A program made the translations under genes and the position numbers. From Actinomycetes bacterium (GTDB lineage Bacteria; Actinomycetota; Actinomycetes; Propionibacteriales; Propionibacteriaceae), in NCBI GenBank assembly GCA_023436925.1, contig JAEZHJ010000062.1, positions 1 to 46,398 of the forward strand: 46,398 nt of DNA. Direction: 5' to 3'. Below the pieces are notes generated by a model. That model searched no databases and had not been told where the DNA came from. It saw nothing but the letters and a program-made list of their open reading frames with translations. Each line of letters begins with the position of its first letter. Within the stretch, counting starts at the first letter, position 1. This document shows positions 33,122 to 44,894 of the stretch, piece by piece.

Positions 33122-34324
33122 TCAATCGAGCAGGTCGCGGACGATTCCGTCCGCCAGCAGCCGCCCTGACAAGGTCAGACGGAGGCGATCAGCGATCAGG
33201 GTGCCGTGCCCGTCGGCCACCACCTGGCCGACCCTGGACCGCTCAGTAGGAGTCAGTATGTCCAGACCAATTCCATCGGTGAGACGGAGTTCCAGTAACA
33301 CCCGCTCGATCCGCCGATCGGCGGGCGTCAATGCCTCGCGCGCCTCGGCCGGGCTTTCCCCGGCGGCCAGCAGTGCCGAGTATCGGGTCGGGTGGCGGAG
33401 GTTCCACCACCTAATTCCACAGATGTGGGAATGTGCCCCGGGCCCGATCCCCCACCAGTCGGAACTGCGCCAATAGGCGAGGTTGTGGCGGCACTCGTGG
33501 CCGGGCCGCGACCAGTTGCTGACCTCGTACCAGCCCAGGCCGGCAGCGGCGAGTTCCTCCTCGGCGATGAGGTAGTACGCGGCGTGGACGTCGTCATCGA
33601 TCCCCGGCAGCTCGCCGCGACGCACCCGGGCCGCCAGCCGGGTTCCCGGCTCGACGATCAGCGAGTAGGCCGAGACGTGATCGGGAGCGAGCGCCAGCGC
33701 CGCGCGCAGGCTGGACCGCCAGTCCTCGGCGGACTCCCCCGGAGTGCCGTAGATCAGGTCGAGGCTGACCGAGCCGAACCCGGCCGCCCGGGCCCAGGCG
33801 ACGGCGTCCCCGACCCGTCCGGGAGTATGTCGGCGGTCCAGCACGGCGAGCACCGCAGGGACGCCGGACTGCATGCCGAGCGAGAGCCGGTTGAAGCCGG
33901 CCGCGATCAGGGCTGCCAGGTACTCGGCGTCCACGGACTCGGGATTGGCCTCGGTGGTCACTTCGGCGTCGGAAGCCAGCCGGAAGCGTTCCCGGATCGC
34001 GTCCAGGATCCCGGTCAGCTCGGCGGCGGCGAGCAGGGTGGGCGTTCCGCCACCGAAGAAGACGGTCGTGACCTCCCGGTCACCCAGGACGCGCCGGGCC
34101 AGGTCGAGCTCGGCACGCACCGCGTCGAGGTAGGCCTGCCGGCTGGCGCCGGGCGCCGAGCCGAGTTCGGCGGCGGTGTAGGTGTTGAAGTCGCAGTAGC
34201 CGCAGCGGGTCGCGCAGAACGGGACGTGCACGTACAGGCTGAGCGGTCGCTGCCCGGCCAGCGCCCCGGCAGGCAGGGACCCGTCCGCCGGGGCGGGGTC
34301 ACCGGGGGGAGGCGCAGAGGGCAT
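33122..34324 (-). CDS. hemW: Radical SAM family heme chaperone HemW
   Basis: A 400-residue radical-SAM protein related to oxygen-independent coproporphyrinogen oxidase. The iron-sulfur motif CATRCGYC has Cys 37, 41 and 44. VFFGGGTPTLL, TTEANPESVD, LSLGMQSG and DLIYGTPGESAEDW follow as in HemW/HemN. HemW lacks the extra residue of true HemN and transfers heme to respiratory proteins. ATG 34324 shares a base with the mtnP stop (TGATG). The common order lepA then hemW is kept, with mtnP inserted between. Confidence 0.93.
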   Translation of the reverse strand: MPSAPPPGDPAPADGSLPAGALAGQRPLSLYVHVPFCATRCGYCDFNTYTAAELGSAPGASRQAYLDAVRAELDLARRVLGDREVTTVFFGGGTPTLLAAAELTGILDAIRERFRLASDAEVTTEANPESVDAEYLAALIAAGFNRLSLGMQSGVPAVLAVLDRRHTPGRVGDAVAWARAAGFGSVSLDLIYGTPGESAEDWRSSLRAALALAPDHVSAYSLIVEPGTRLAARVRRGELPGIDDDVHAAYYLIAEEELAAAGLGWYEVSNWSRPGHECRHNLAYWRSSDWWGIGPGAHSHICGIRWWNLRHPTRYSALLAAGESPAEAREALTPADRRIERVLLELRLTDGIGLDILTPTERSRVGQVVADGHGTLIADRLRLTLSGRLLADGIVRDLLD

Positions 34325-35139
34325 CAGGGCAATTCGAAGGGCAACTCGAAGCCGTCCAGAGCGCGCCTGCAGGAGCACACTGCGGTGTCGTCCGGCTCGG
34401 CGTCCGGCAGGCCGGCGATGACCCGGCGCAGCAGCGACTTGAGGCGTTCGATGTTGTCGGCGAAGACCCGCAGCACCTCGGCGTGGGTCACCGACTCCCC
34501 GGTCTCCACCCCGGCGTCATGGTCGGTGACCATGCAGATCGTGGTGTAGCACATCGCCAGCTCGCGGGCGATGGACGATTCGGGGATGCCGGTCATCCCC
34601 ACGACGGTGCCACCCGCGGCGGCGTTCCACTGCGACTCCGCACGGGAGGAGAAGCGCGGACCGTTGATCACGACGAGGGTCCCGCTGTCGACCAGCGGCG
34701 TCTCGGCGTCGGCGGCGGCCACCACGGCGGCGCGCCCGCGCGGGCAGTAGGGGTCGCCGAAGGGCGCGTGCACGACGGGGCCGATGCCGTCATACACGGT
34801 GTGCGCCCGACCCCAGGTGTGGTCGACCACCTGGTCGGGAACGACGAAGGTGCCAGGGCCGTACTCGGGCCGCAGGGACCCCACCGCGCAGGGAGCCACC
34901 ACCTGGCGGACCCCGACGCTGCGCAGCGCCCACAGGTTCGCCCGGTAGTTCACCCGGTGCGGCGGGAACTGGTGCTTACGGCCGTGGCGGGGCAGGAAGG
35001 CGATGCTGCGCCCGTCCAGCCGTCCGACGGACACCGGTGCGCTCGGCTCACCGAACGGGGTCTCCACCTCCACCGTTTCGACGTCGCTGAGGAACTCGTA
35101 GAAGCCGGAGCCGCCGATGATGCCGATGTCTGCCGTCAC
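34324..35139 (-). CDS. mtnP: S-methyl-5'-thioadenosine phosphorylase
   Basis: A 271-residue trimeric nucleoside phosphorylase that cleaves methylthioadenosine to adenine and methylthioribose-1-phosphate in methionine salvage. ADIGIIGGSGFYEF starts the protein, FLPRHGRKHQFPPHRVNYRANLWAL binds phosphate and ribose, INGPRFSSRAESQ and VGMTGIPESSIARELAMCY are diagnostic, and DHDAG lies in the base pocket. GTG 35139 has TAGGCT 8 nt upstream. A Cys pair near the end (CSCRR) is noted. A 6-oxopurine phosphorylase is the main alternative. Confidence 0.88.
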   Translation of the reverse strand: MTADIGIIGGSGFYEFLSDVETVEVETPFGEPSAPVSVGRLDGRSIAFLPRHGRKHQFPPHRVNYRANLWALRSVGVRQVVAPCAVGSLRPEYGPGTFVVPDQVVDHTWGRAHTVYDGIGPVVHAPFGDPYCPRGRAAVVAAADAETPLVDSGTLVVINGPRFSSRAESQWNAAAGGTVVGMTGIPESSIARELAMCYTTICMVTDHDAGVETGESVTHAEVLRVFADNIERLKSLLRRVIAGLPDAEPDDTAVCSCRRALDGFELPFELP

Positions 35140-35196
35140 AAGCCCTAAGCCTACGCTCCCCCGACATCCGCCCTGACACCGGATCGCCCCACCACC

Positions 35197-35319
35197 GAGG
35201 GCCACCCCATGCGTCGACGGCCACCCCATGCGTCGAGGGCCACCCATGATGGGTGGCCCTCAGCGTTAACGGTGGCCCTCGGCGTGAAGGGTGGCCCTCG
35301 GCGTCAGCGTTGGGCGCTC
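35197..35319. repeat. Palindromic 19-bp-period repeat, copy 4
   Basis: Left arm: GAGGGCCACC, ccatgcgtc, GACGGCCACC, ccatgcgtc, GAGGGCCACC. Centre: CATGATG. Right arm: GGTGGCCCTC, agcgttaac, GGTGGCCCTC, ggcgtgaag, GGTGGCCCTC, ggcgtcagc and a decayed last unit. It ends about 20 bp downstream of the lepA stop and precedes mtnP. It is nearly 27 kb from copies 1-3. Confidence 0.88.
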
Positions 35320-35341
35320 GAGGCGCCGGACGGTCGTCCGG

Positions 35342-37177
35342 CTACTTCTTGTCGGACTTGGTCTCCCCGGTGGAGAGGGCGGCGACGAAGGCCTCCTGGG
35401 GAACCTCCACCCGGCCGACCATCTTCATTCGCTTCTTGCCTTCCTTCTGCTTCTCCAGCAGCTTGCGCTTCCGGGTGATGTCACCGCCGTAGCACTTGGC
35501 CAGGACGTCCTTGCGGATCGCACGGACGGTCTCGCGGGCGATCACCCGGGCACCGACGGCAGCCTGGATCGGCACCTCGAACTGCTGCCGGGGAATGAGC
35601 TCCTTGAGCTTCTTCGCCATCGCGATGCCGTAGCTGTAGGCGTTGTCGGCGTGGACAATCGAACTGAACGCGTCCACCGGCTCGCCGTGCAGCAGGATGT
35701 CGACCTTCACCAGCTTGGCGACCTGGTCGCCCGCCTCGTGGTAGTCCAGCGAGGCATAGCCCTTCGTCCGCGACTTCAGCGCGTCGAAGAAGTCGAAGAC
35801 GATCTCGGCCAGCGGCAGCAGGTAGCGGATCTCGACCCGGTCCTCGCTGAGGTAGTCCATCCCGGTCTGGACGCCGCGCCGGTTCTGGCACAGCTCCATC
35901 ACTGTGCCGATGAACTCGGTCGGGGTCAGGATCGTCGCACGCACCACCGGCTCGTGAACCTCGGCGATCTTGCCCTCGGGGTACTCCGAAGGGTTGGTCA
36001 CCTGGTGCTCCGAGCCGTCCTCCATCACGACGCGGTAGACCACGTTCGGCGCAGTAGAGATCAGATCGAGGTTGAACTCCCGCTCCAGCCGCTCCCGGAC
36101 GATCTCCATGTGCAGCAGGCCTAGGAACCCGACCCGGAAGCCGAAGCCGAGGGCCCCGGAGGTCTCCGGCTCGTAGACCAGGGCGGCGTCGTTCAGCTTC
36201 AGCTTGTCCAGCGCCTCGCGCAGCTCGGGGAAGTCGGCACCGTCGATCGGGTAGAGACCGGCGTAGACCATGGGCTGCGGCTGGCGGTAGCCGCCCAGGC
36301 TGGTGGTCGCCGGACGCGACACCGTGGTGACGGTGTCACCCACCCGCGACTGCCGGACGTCCTTCACGCCGGTGATCAGGTAGCCCACCTCGCCGACGCC
36401 GAGGGCGGCGGACCGGATCGGCTCGGGCGAGATGACGCCGACCTCGAGGGTCTCGTGGGCGGCCCGCGTCGACATCATGAGGACGCGCTCGCGGTGGTTC
36501 AGCTCGCCGTCGACCACCCGGACATAGGTGACGACACCGCGGTAGGTGTCGTACACCGAGTCGAAGATCAGCGCACGCGCCGGGGCCTCCGGGTCGCCGA
36601 CCGGGTGCGGGATGTCCGCCACGATGTGGTCGAGCAACTCCCGGACGCCGACCCCGGTCTTGGCCGAGACCTGGAAGACGTCGTCAGGGTCGCACCCGAC
36701 CAGGTGCGCGATCTCGGCGGCGTACTTCTCCGGCTGGGCGCTGGGCAGATCGATCTTGTTGAGCACCGGCACGATGTGCAGATCGGCCTCGAGGGCGAGG
36801 TACAGGTTGGCCAGCGTCTGGGCCTCGATCCCCTGCGCGGCGTCGATCAGCAGGATCGCGCCCTCGCACGCCGCCAGCGAGCGCGACACCTCGTAGGTGA
36901 AGTCGACGTGGCCGGGGGTGTCGATCATGTTGAGCACGTAGTCGGTCTCGCCAACCCGCCACGGCATCCGCACCGCCTGGGACTTGATGGTGATGCCGCG
37001 TTCGCGCTCGATGTCCATCCGGTCGAGGTACTGGGCGCGCATCGTGCGCTCGTCGACGACGCCGGTCAACTGCAGCATCCGATCGGCAAGGGTCGACTTG
37101 CCGTGATCGATGTGGGCGATGATGCAGAAGTTGCGGATGATCTGAGGAGGCGTCGCGCCGGGACGTGGTGGGCTCAT
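35342..37177 (-). CDS. lepA: Elongation factor 4 (LepA)
   Basis: A 611-residue translational GTPase that acts on stalled or assembling ribosomes. G1 is AHIDHGKST (21-29), G3 is DTPGHVDF and G4 is NKIDLP. The C-terminal LepA-specific domain contains CYGGDITRKRKLLEKQKEGKKRMK. ATG 37177 has AGGA 7 nt upstream; the tracked upstream extension is discarded. It diverges from rpsT, the usual actinobacterial arrangement. Confidence 0.97.
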   Translation of the reverse strand: MSPPRPGATPPQIIRNFCIIAHIDHGKSTLADRMLQLTGVVDERTMRAQYLDRMDIERERGITIKSQAVRMPWRVGETDYVLNMIDTPGHVDFTYEVSRSLAACEGAILLIDAAQGIEAQTLANLYLALEADLHIVPVLNKIDLPSAQPEKYAAEIAHLVGCDPDDVFQVSAKTGVGVRELLDHIVADIPHPVGDPEAPARALIFDSVYDTYRGVVTYVRVVDGELNHRERVLMMSTRAAHETLEVGVISPEPIRSAALGVGEVGYLITGVKDVRQSRVGDTVTTVSRPATTSLGGYRQPQPMVYAGLYPIDGADFPELREALDKLKLNDAALVYEPETSGALGFGFRVGFLGLLHMEIVRERLEREFNLDLISTAPNVVYRVVMEDGSEHQVTNPSEYPEGKIAEVHEPVVRATILTPTEFIGTVMELCQNRRGVQTGMDYLSEDRVEIRYLLPLAEIVFDFFDALKSRTKGYASLDYHEAGDQVAKLVKVDILLHGEPVDAFSSIVHADNAYSYGIAMAKKLKELIPRQQFEVPIQAAVGARVIARETVRAIRKDVLAKCYGGDITRKRKLLEKQKEGKKRMKMVGRVEVPQEAFVAALSTGETKSDKK

Positions 37178-37286
37178 GCAGCTTTCCTGATCGGGAACCG
37201 ACTGATCACGATACCGCCTTCGCGACATACCACCCCATCGCTGCGTCGGGGGCGTTCGGACGGCGGTGGGCCCGGCGGTCGCCGGT

Positions 37287-37316
37287 TTGGCGAGGCTGGC
37301 AGGGCTTTGGTAAAGT
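37287..37316 (+). promoter_or_regulatory. rpsT promoter
   Basis: TTGGCG (37287-37292), an 18-nt spacer and TAAAGT (37311-37316). The start would leave a leader of about 55 nt before rpsT, containing GAAGG 8 nt before the GTG. Confidence 0.65.
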
Positions 37317-37376
37317 CAGTGGTCGCGTTCGCATACCGACGCGTGGCACCACCCAACGACCAAGAAGGCAAGCCCT

Positions 37377-37637
37377 GTGGCGAACATCAAGTCCCAGAAG
37401 AAGCGGATCCTGACCAACGAGAAGGCCCGGCTCCGTAACAAGGCTGTGAAGTCCGCGCTGCGCACCAACGTGCGCAAGTTCCACGAGGCCGTTGCCGAGG
37501 GCGACGTCGAGAAGGCCAAGGAACTCGCGAAGGTTGCGACCCGGCAGCTCGACAAGGCCGCCTCGAAGGGCGTCATCCACGCCAACCAGGCCGCCAACCG
37601 CAAGTCCGCGATCGCCTCGCAGGCCGCCGCGCTCTGA
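37377..37637 (+). CDS. rpsT: 30S ribosomal protein S20
   Basis: An 86-residue basic helical protein that binds 16S rRNA early in 30S assembly. It begins MANIKSQKKRILTNEKARLRNK in all but exact family form, and ends KSAIASQAAAL. It starts with GTG 37377. It is monocistronic, with its own promoter and an intrinsic terminator, so its supply is independent of lepA. Confidence 0.98.
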   Translation: MANIKSQKKRILTNEKARLRNKAVKSALRTNVRKFHEAVAEGDVEKAKELAKVATRQLDKAASKGVIHANQAANRKSAIASQAAAL

Positions 37638-37650
37638 CTTTCACGCTGTG

Positions 37651-37680
37651 ACGCCGCCCCTCGGGGCGGCGTTTCTGCTT
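37651..37680 (+). terminator. Intrinsic terminator of rpsT
   Basis: ACGCCGCCCC and GGGGCGGCGT form a GC-rich stem with a very short loop, followed by TTTCTGCTT. It lies 14 nt after the rpsT stop and faces the convergent holA. Confidence 0.85.
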
Positions 37681-37732
37681 GTCCGGGGGCTTCCCGGGAC
37701 GGGACGGAATCCCGCCCGGGCCTGCTCCCCTG

Positions 37733-38707
37733 CTAGCGCCGACCGCGGCAGCCGACCACGGCCAGGACCAGCCGTTCTAGCGCGAAGCCGGCGTCGCTGG
37801 ACGCGCCCTTGATCTGGGCGTCGGCGACCGCAACCGCTGCGATCGCCCGCGCCACCCCGGCCGGTTGCCAGTCGCGCGCCAGCGGGCCGAGGCTGCGCAG
37901 CTTCCAGGCCGGGACGCCGATCCGTTCGGCGATCTGCTGGTCCCGCAGCCCGGCGTCGCGGGCATCGAGGTACTTGCCGAGCTCCCGCAGGCTGCCCGCC
38001 AGCGCCGCGGTGACCACCGGCGGACCGATCCCGGTCTCAAGCCCCCAGCGCAGCCGTTCCAGCGCCTCGCCCGTCCGGCCGGCCAGGGCACCGTTGGCGA
38101 TCTCGTAGCCGCGCACCTCCGCCCGGCCGCCGAAGTACCGCCGGACGGCGTCTGCGGTGAGCACTGTCTCTTCGGCGTCGGCCAGCAGTTGGCGGACGGC
38201 GGAGGCGAGGGCGTGCAGGTCGGTACCGACGGCGTCCACGAGCGCCTCGGCGGCCTGCCGGTCGATCCGCCCACCGCCGGCGCGGACCTCGTCGGCGACG
38301 AACTGGGGCAGCTCACGTGGTTTGAGCGCGGGCGGGTCGGCAACCTTGCCGGCGACCTTGCGCAGCCGGTCGAGGACCGCCTTGCCCTTCATCCCGCCGG
38401 GGTGGACCAGCACCAGCGCCAGATCGGGCCCGGGATCAGCGGCGATCGCCACCAGTGGGTCGGCGACCTCGGGCGGCAACTCGGGCAGGTTCGTGATGAC
38501 CACGATCGTGGCGTCGGCGAACAGCGAGCCGCCGGTGGCTTCGGCCAGCCCACCGGGGGTCAGGTCACCCGCGGCGACCCGCACCACCGCGGCCTGCGGA
38601 CGTTCGGCGCTGGCCGCAGCCACCCGCCGGGAGACCTCGCGCTCGGCCAGCAGGGACTCGGAAGTGGCGACGAGCAGGGTGGTTCCGAAGGCGCTGGGTG
38701 AGCTCAC
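37733..38707 (-). CDS. holA: DNA polymerase III subunit delta
   Basis: A 324-residue clamp-loader subunit that opens the beta clamp. It starts SSPSAFGTTLLVATSESLLAE and contains LFADATIVVITNLPELP, LVLVHPGGMKGKAVLDRLRK, a lid region (DRQAAEALVDAVGTDLHALASAVRQL) and a C-terminal collar domain ending FALERLVLAVVG. GTG 38707 is chosen because CATGCT lies 6 nt upstream; another GTG two codons earlier (38713) is possible. It follows comEC and converges on rpsT. Confidence 0.92.
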   Translation of the reverse strand: MSSPSAFGTTLLVATSESLLAEREVSRRVAAASAERPQAAVVRVAAGDLTPGGLAEATGGSLFADATIVVITNLPELPPEVADPLVAIAADPGPDLALVLVHPGGMKGKAVLDRLRKVAGKVADPPALKPRELPQFVADEVRAGGGRIDRQAAEALVDAVGTDLHALASAVRQLLADAEETVLTADAVRRYFGGRAEVRGYEIANGALAGRTGEALERLRWGLETGIGPPVVTAALAGSLRELGKYLDARDAGLRDQQIAERIGVPAWKLRSLGPLARDWQPAGVARAIAAVAVADAQIKGASSDAGFALERLVLAVVGCRGRR

Positions 38708-38762
38708 CCCCACAGCATGCCAGCGGTGGCCGACATCCGCTCACCAGCGGCCCACCGTGCCA

Positions 38763-41069
38763 CTATCGGGCGCGCTCGGTGGTGACCGTCCAGCCGTCGC
38801 GGCCGGGTGAGACCGCGACCGCACCGTCGGTGTCGGTGCGGTGGACGACCATCCCGGCCTCGGACAGCAGGCGCAGGGCCGACGGCGCGGGGTGCCCGTA
38901 GTCATTGCCCTCGCCGACTCCGATCAGGGCGATCGGCGCGCCGACCGCAGCGATCAGGTCGGCCGACTGCACCGCCGAACCGTGGTGGGGCACGATCAGC
39001 ACGTCGGCGCCCAGGTCCGCCCCGGACCGGACGGCGGCCGCCTGGCCGGCCGTCTCGATGTCGCCGGTGGCCAGCACCACCAGGTCGCCGGTCTCGATCC
39101 GGGTCACCACCGACCCGTCGTTGACCGCGCTGGAGTCCTCCCCGGAGTCGGTCACGGCACCGGACAGGGCGGACACGACGGCTACCGTCGTCCCACCGAC
39201 GGCGAACTGCAGCCCTGGCCGGCCCTCGACGACCGCCGCTGCCGGTGCCACCGGGGCGAGGCTCCCTGCAAGAGCCGGTGCCGCGCCGACGGGCAGCACC
39301 ACCGTGGTCAGGTGTCGACGGTCGAGCGCGGCCAGGCCGCCGGTGTGGTCGGCGTGGAGGTGCGTGATCACCAGCAGCGGCACCCGCTCCACGCCCAGGG
39401 TGGCCAGGCAGCGCTCGAGCCGGGGCGGGTCGGGCCCGGTGTCGACCACGACGGCGGACCCGGGAGCGACCCGGACCACGGTCGCCGAGCCCTGCCCGAC
39501 GTCGCACTGCACCACGGCCCAGCCGGACGGCGGCCAGCCCGGGACGGCGAGCGGGCGGGCGAGCACCATGGCCAGGCCGCTCATGACGGCCAGCGCGAGC
39601 ACGGGCCGGCTCAGGAGCTTGCCGGTGAGCAGGAACCCGGCGGTGCTGAGCCCGGCCAGGATCGAGACCCCGGCGGGGGTGGCAGGCCACTGGATGGCGG
39701 CCGAGGGCAGCAGCGCGCCCAGGTGGGCGATCCAGCACAGGGCCTGCGCCCCCCACCCGGCCAGCCAGCCCAGCACCGCCGCCGGCCCCGGCCAGACAGC
39801 GGCCAGCGCGGCGCACCCGAACCCCAGCACGGTCGTCGGCCCGACCAGCGGGCCCGCCACCAGGTTCGCGAAGATCCCGACGACGCTGACCTGACCGGAC
39901 AGGCTCGCCACCAGCGGCGCCGTCGCCAACTGGGCCGCGACCGGGATGGCGACCGCCTCCGAGAGCGGACGCGGCAACCAGCCGGACAACGCCTCGGTCC
40001 AGGGCCTGCCCCAGCAGATGATGCCGGCGGTCGCCACCACGGACAGCGCAAACCCGGCGGTCGCGGACAGCCAGGGGTCGATCAGCAGCAGCGCCACCAC
40101 CGCCCAGGACAGCTGCCGCAAACCCCGCTGCCGGCCACCCAGTCCGAGCCCGGCGAGGCCGGCGCAGCCCATCGCCGCGGCGCGCAGCACGCTCGGCTCG
40201 CCGTGACACAGCGCGACGAAGCCGAGCACCCCGAGCACGGCCACCGCCCGCAACCACCACCCCCGCAACCCCACCCAGCCCGCCAGCCACAGCAGACTCG
40301 CCAGCAGCAGGGTCAGGTTCGCCCCGGAGACCGCGGCCAGATGCGCCAGCCCGGTGACGCGGAACCGTTCCCGTAGTCCGGCGTCCATCGCGTCGGTGTC
40401 ACCGACCACCAGGGCCGGGACCAGGGCGCGCGGCTCCGGGTCGAGCCCGGCCACGGCCTCCCGCAGGGCAGCTCTCACCCGGTGCACCCCTGCGGCCAGC
40501 CAGCCCGGCGCCGCGATCAGGTCGGGCGGCTCCCGGGCGCGGACGACGGCGGTGAACGACTCATCCGGGCCGGCCTGATCCAGCCGGACGGTCGCCCGCA
40601 ACCGGCTCCCAGGCACCACCGCCGCCCACGGCTCAGCCAGTGCACCCCCTGCCACCACCAGCACGGGCCGATCGCCCCGCCAGACCCTGCCGCGGGCCGC
40701 CACCTCCTCGACCACGCCGTGCCCGGTCCACCGCCGACCGGCGGGCCCGGCCTCGAACGTCCGGCCCGGTCCCACGGTGATCACCACCTCGGCCACCGCA
40801 CGCTGGGTGGCCAGATCGTGCACCGGTCCGCCGTGCACCGCCAGGGATCGGATCACGGCCAGGCCGAGACAGCCCAGCAGCACAGCGGCGACCGCGACCA
40901 GCAGGTGGCGGCGCCACCGCAGGCCGACCGCCAGCGCCGCCCCACCGAACCCACCGGCCAGCAGCGCGGGGAACGACGTGCCGCTCACCCCCGCCCAGGT
41001 GCCGAGCCAGCCCGCCAGGCCCAGGAGGGGCGCTCGCGGGTCGACTCCCGGCGGCTCAGACCCTGACAT
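38763..41069 (-). CDS. comEC: ComEC/Rec2 competence membrane protein with MBL domain
   Basis: A 768-residue polytopic membrane protein, the channel for single-stranded DNA in natural transformation. An N-terminal region with several helices (DUF4131-like) is followed by the competence domain (AAVSGANLTLLLASLLWL and HGEPSVLRAAAMGC). The C-terminal metallo-beta-lactamase domain has THLHADHTGG near residue 569, LATGDIE and VPHHGSA. ATG 41069 overlaps the comEA stop by 14 nt. comEA-comEC-holA is a common actinobacterial order; whether these cells take up DNA is not shown. Confidence 0.94.
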   Translation of the reverse strand: MSGSEPPGVDPRAPLLGLAGWLGTWAGVSGTSFPALLAGGFGGAALAVGLRWRRHLLVAVAAVLLGCLGLAVIRSLAVHGGPVHDLATQRAVAEVVITVGPGRTFEAGPAGRRWTGHGVVEEVAARGRVWRGDRPVLVVAGGALAEPWAAVVPGSRLRATVRLDQAGPDESFTAVVRAREPPDLIAAPGWLAAGVHRVRAALREAVAGLDPEPRALVPALVVGDTDAMDAGLRERFRVTGLAHLAAVSGANLTLLLASLLWLAGWVGLRGWWLRAVAVLGVLGFVALCHGEPSVLRAAAMGCAGLAGLGLGGRQRGLRQLSWAVVALLLIDPWLSATAGFALSVVATAGIICWGRPWTEALSGWLPRPLSEAVAIPVAAQLATAPLVASLSGQVSVVGIFANLVAGPLVGPTTVLGFGCAALAAVWPGPAAVLGWLAGWGAQALCWIAHLGALLPSAAIQWPATPAGVSILAGLSTAGFLLTGKLLSRPVLALAVMSGLAMVLARPLAVPGWPPSGWAVVQCDVGQGSATVVRVAPGSAVVVDTGPDPPRLERCLATLGVERVPLLVITHLHADHTGGLAALDRRHLTTVVLPVGAAPALAGSLAPVAPAAAVVEGRPGLQFAVGGTTVAVVSALSGAVTDSGEDSSAVNDGSVVTRIETGDLVVLATGDIETAGQAAAVRSGADLGADVLIVPHHGSAVQSADLIAAVGAPIALIGVGEGNDYGHPAPSALRLLSEAGMVVHRTDTDGAVAVSPGRDGWTVTTERAR

Positions 41070-41847
41070 GGTCGACGAGTCGGGCGTAGGTGGCCGGCCC
41101 GATCCCGTCGACCTCCTGCAGTTCCTCCACCCGGGTGAACCGGCCATGCTCCTCGCGCCAGGCGATGATCCGGCCCGCCGTGACGGGGCCGATCCCGGGC
41201 AGCTCCTCCAACTCGGCCTGGGTGGCGGTGTTGAGCGACACCGGCTGGGAGGCGCTGCCTGTGGGACCACTGCCGCGGACCTCGCCGCGCGGCTCGCCCT
41301 GTCGGCCGATCACCAGCTGGGTGCCGTCGACCAGCACCGCGGCAAGGTTCAACTCGGCGGGGTCAGCCTCGGGCGTCAGCCCACCTGCCGCCGCCAGCGC
41401 GTCCTGGACCCGGGCGCCCTCGGGCACGGAGACCACACCGGGGCGGTGGACCTCGCCGAGCACGTGGACCAGGATCCGGGCCGGCGCCGGGCTCGGACTC
41501 GGCGTCGGGGACGCGACCACGGTCGCCACCGGCGGCGCCGGGACGGGCGTCGACCGGGCCTGCAGCACGTTGTACCCGGCCCAGAGGCAGCCGGTGAGCA
41601 GCACGATGCCGACCGCGACCAGGTGTGCCCGGGAGAACTCCCAGACCGCACGGCCCCACTGCGCCGGCGGTGGCAGCCCACTCCCGGCAGCCCGCGCAGG
41701 AGCGACCTGGGGCGCCTCGGGCAACCCGGACTCCTCCGGCGGGGGCGGGATCGCCCGCCGCGCCGGCACCTCGTCCAGCAGGCTCGCCAGGCGCTGCCGC
41801 ACCACCTCGCTCAGCACCGGCTCGGGGGCGGACCTGTCTCGTGGCAT
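41056..41847 (-). CDS. comEA: ComEA family DNA-binding protein
   Basis: A 263-residue membrane-anchored protein that binds DNA outside the membrane and passes it to ComEC. A cytoplasmic tail (1-70) precedes one membrane helix (LVAVGIVLLTGCLWAGYNVL, about 76-95). A Pro/Ser linker, a SLBB domain (ILVHVLGEVHRPGVVSVPEGARVQDAL) and a C-terminal helix-hairpin-helix pair (SLNTATQAELEELPGIGPVTA; LQEVDGIGPATYARL) follow. ATG 41847 has AAGACT 6 nt upstream, perhaps a weak -10. Confidence 0.93.
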   Translation of the reverse strand: MPRDRSAPEPVLSEVVRQRLASLLDEVPARRAIPPPPEESGLPEAPQVAPARAAGSGLPPPAQWGRAVWEFSRAHLVAVGIVLLTGCLWAGYNVLQARSTPVPAPPVATVVASPTPSPSPAPARILVHVLGEVHRPGVVSVPEGARVQDALAAAGGLTPEADPAELNLAAVLVDGTQLVIGRQGEPRGEVRGSGPTGSASQPVSLNTATQAELEELPGIGPVTAGRIIAWREEHGRFTRVEELQEVDGIGPATYARLVDHVRV

Positions 41848-42001
41848 GCCGGAAGTCTTGGCAGCGGGCTACGGGATGCGCCGCCGGATCCGTCCGCCTG
41901 TGGACAACCGGCCGAGCGACCGACCTTGTCCACACCCGCTTGGGCGGGAGCGGGTGGGCCGAGTACCGTGGACCGGCACGTCACCGACGGAGAGGACCCT
42001 G

Positions 42002-42301
42002 ATGGCGATCAACCTTGAGATGGCCGGCGCGAACGCCAAGAAGCAGCACGGCGGCTGTGGCTGCGGCTGCTCCGACGGCACCCCGGAACTCGTGCTGTCG
42101 TCGATCCCGAAGGTGATGCGCAGTGGCGCCGTGCTCGGCGGCCTCACCAGCCTGCGTCCGGGCCAGCAGGTCGTGCTCGTGGCCGACCACTCCCCCGCCC
42201 CGCTGCTCTCGGCGCTGCACCGGATGGCGCCCGACAGCTTCGACGTCGCCGCCCTCGAGGAGGGCCCGCAGACCTGGCGAGTCGAGGTCACCCGCCGCTG
42301 A
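42002..42301 (+). CDS. DUF2249 family protein with Cys-rich N-terminus
   Basis: A 99-residue protein. The N-terminal HGGCGCGCSDG (about 17-27) packs four Cys/His-type ligands into a short stretch, suggesting a metal or cluster site. Residues 35-99 match DUF2249: VLGGLTSLRPGQQVVLVADHSPAPLLSALHR, then LEEGPQTWRVEVTR at the end. Relatives occur near nitrogen-oxide and iron-sulfur genes, but none is adjacent here. GAGAGGA lies 5-6 nt before ATG 42002, and a TACCGT hexamer sits near 41963. Confidence 0.75.
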   Translation: MAINLEMAGANAKKQHGGCGCGCSDGTPELVLSSIPKVMRSGAVLGGLTSLRPGQQVVLVADHSPAPLLSALHRMAPDSFDVAALEEGPQTWRVEVTRR

Positions 42302-42333
42302 GCCCGCTGGGCCCAGCCGGGCCCCGACGACGC

Positions 42334-42368
42334 CACGGGCCGGTTCCCCCGCAGGGAACCGGCCCGTG
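42334..42368. terminator. Bidirectional terminator hairpin
   Basis: CACGGGCCGGTTCCC and GGGAACCGGCCCGTG form a perfect 15-bp stem with a 5-nt loop (CCGCA) between the convergent DUF2249 and leuS stops. Confidence 0.8.
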
Positions 42369-42391
42369 TCCTGTCTGAGTCGGCCGGCCGC

Positions 42392-44863
<2,472 letters not shown>

Positions 44864-44894
44864 TCCCTGACCTCCATCTGCTCCCTGCGACATG

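Noticed and set aside
44864..44893. ATG 44893 as the leuS start
   Set aside because: It directly abuts the U-tract of the terminator and has no ribosome-binding site, whereas GTG 44863 has GGAGG 7 nt upstream.
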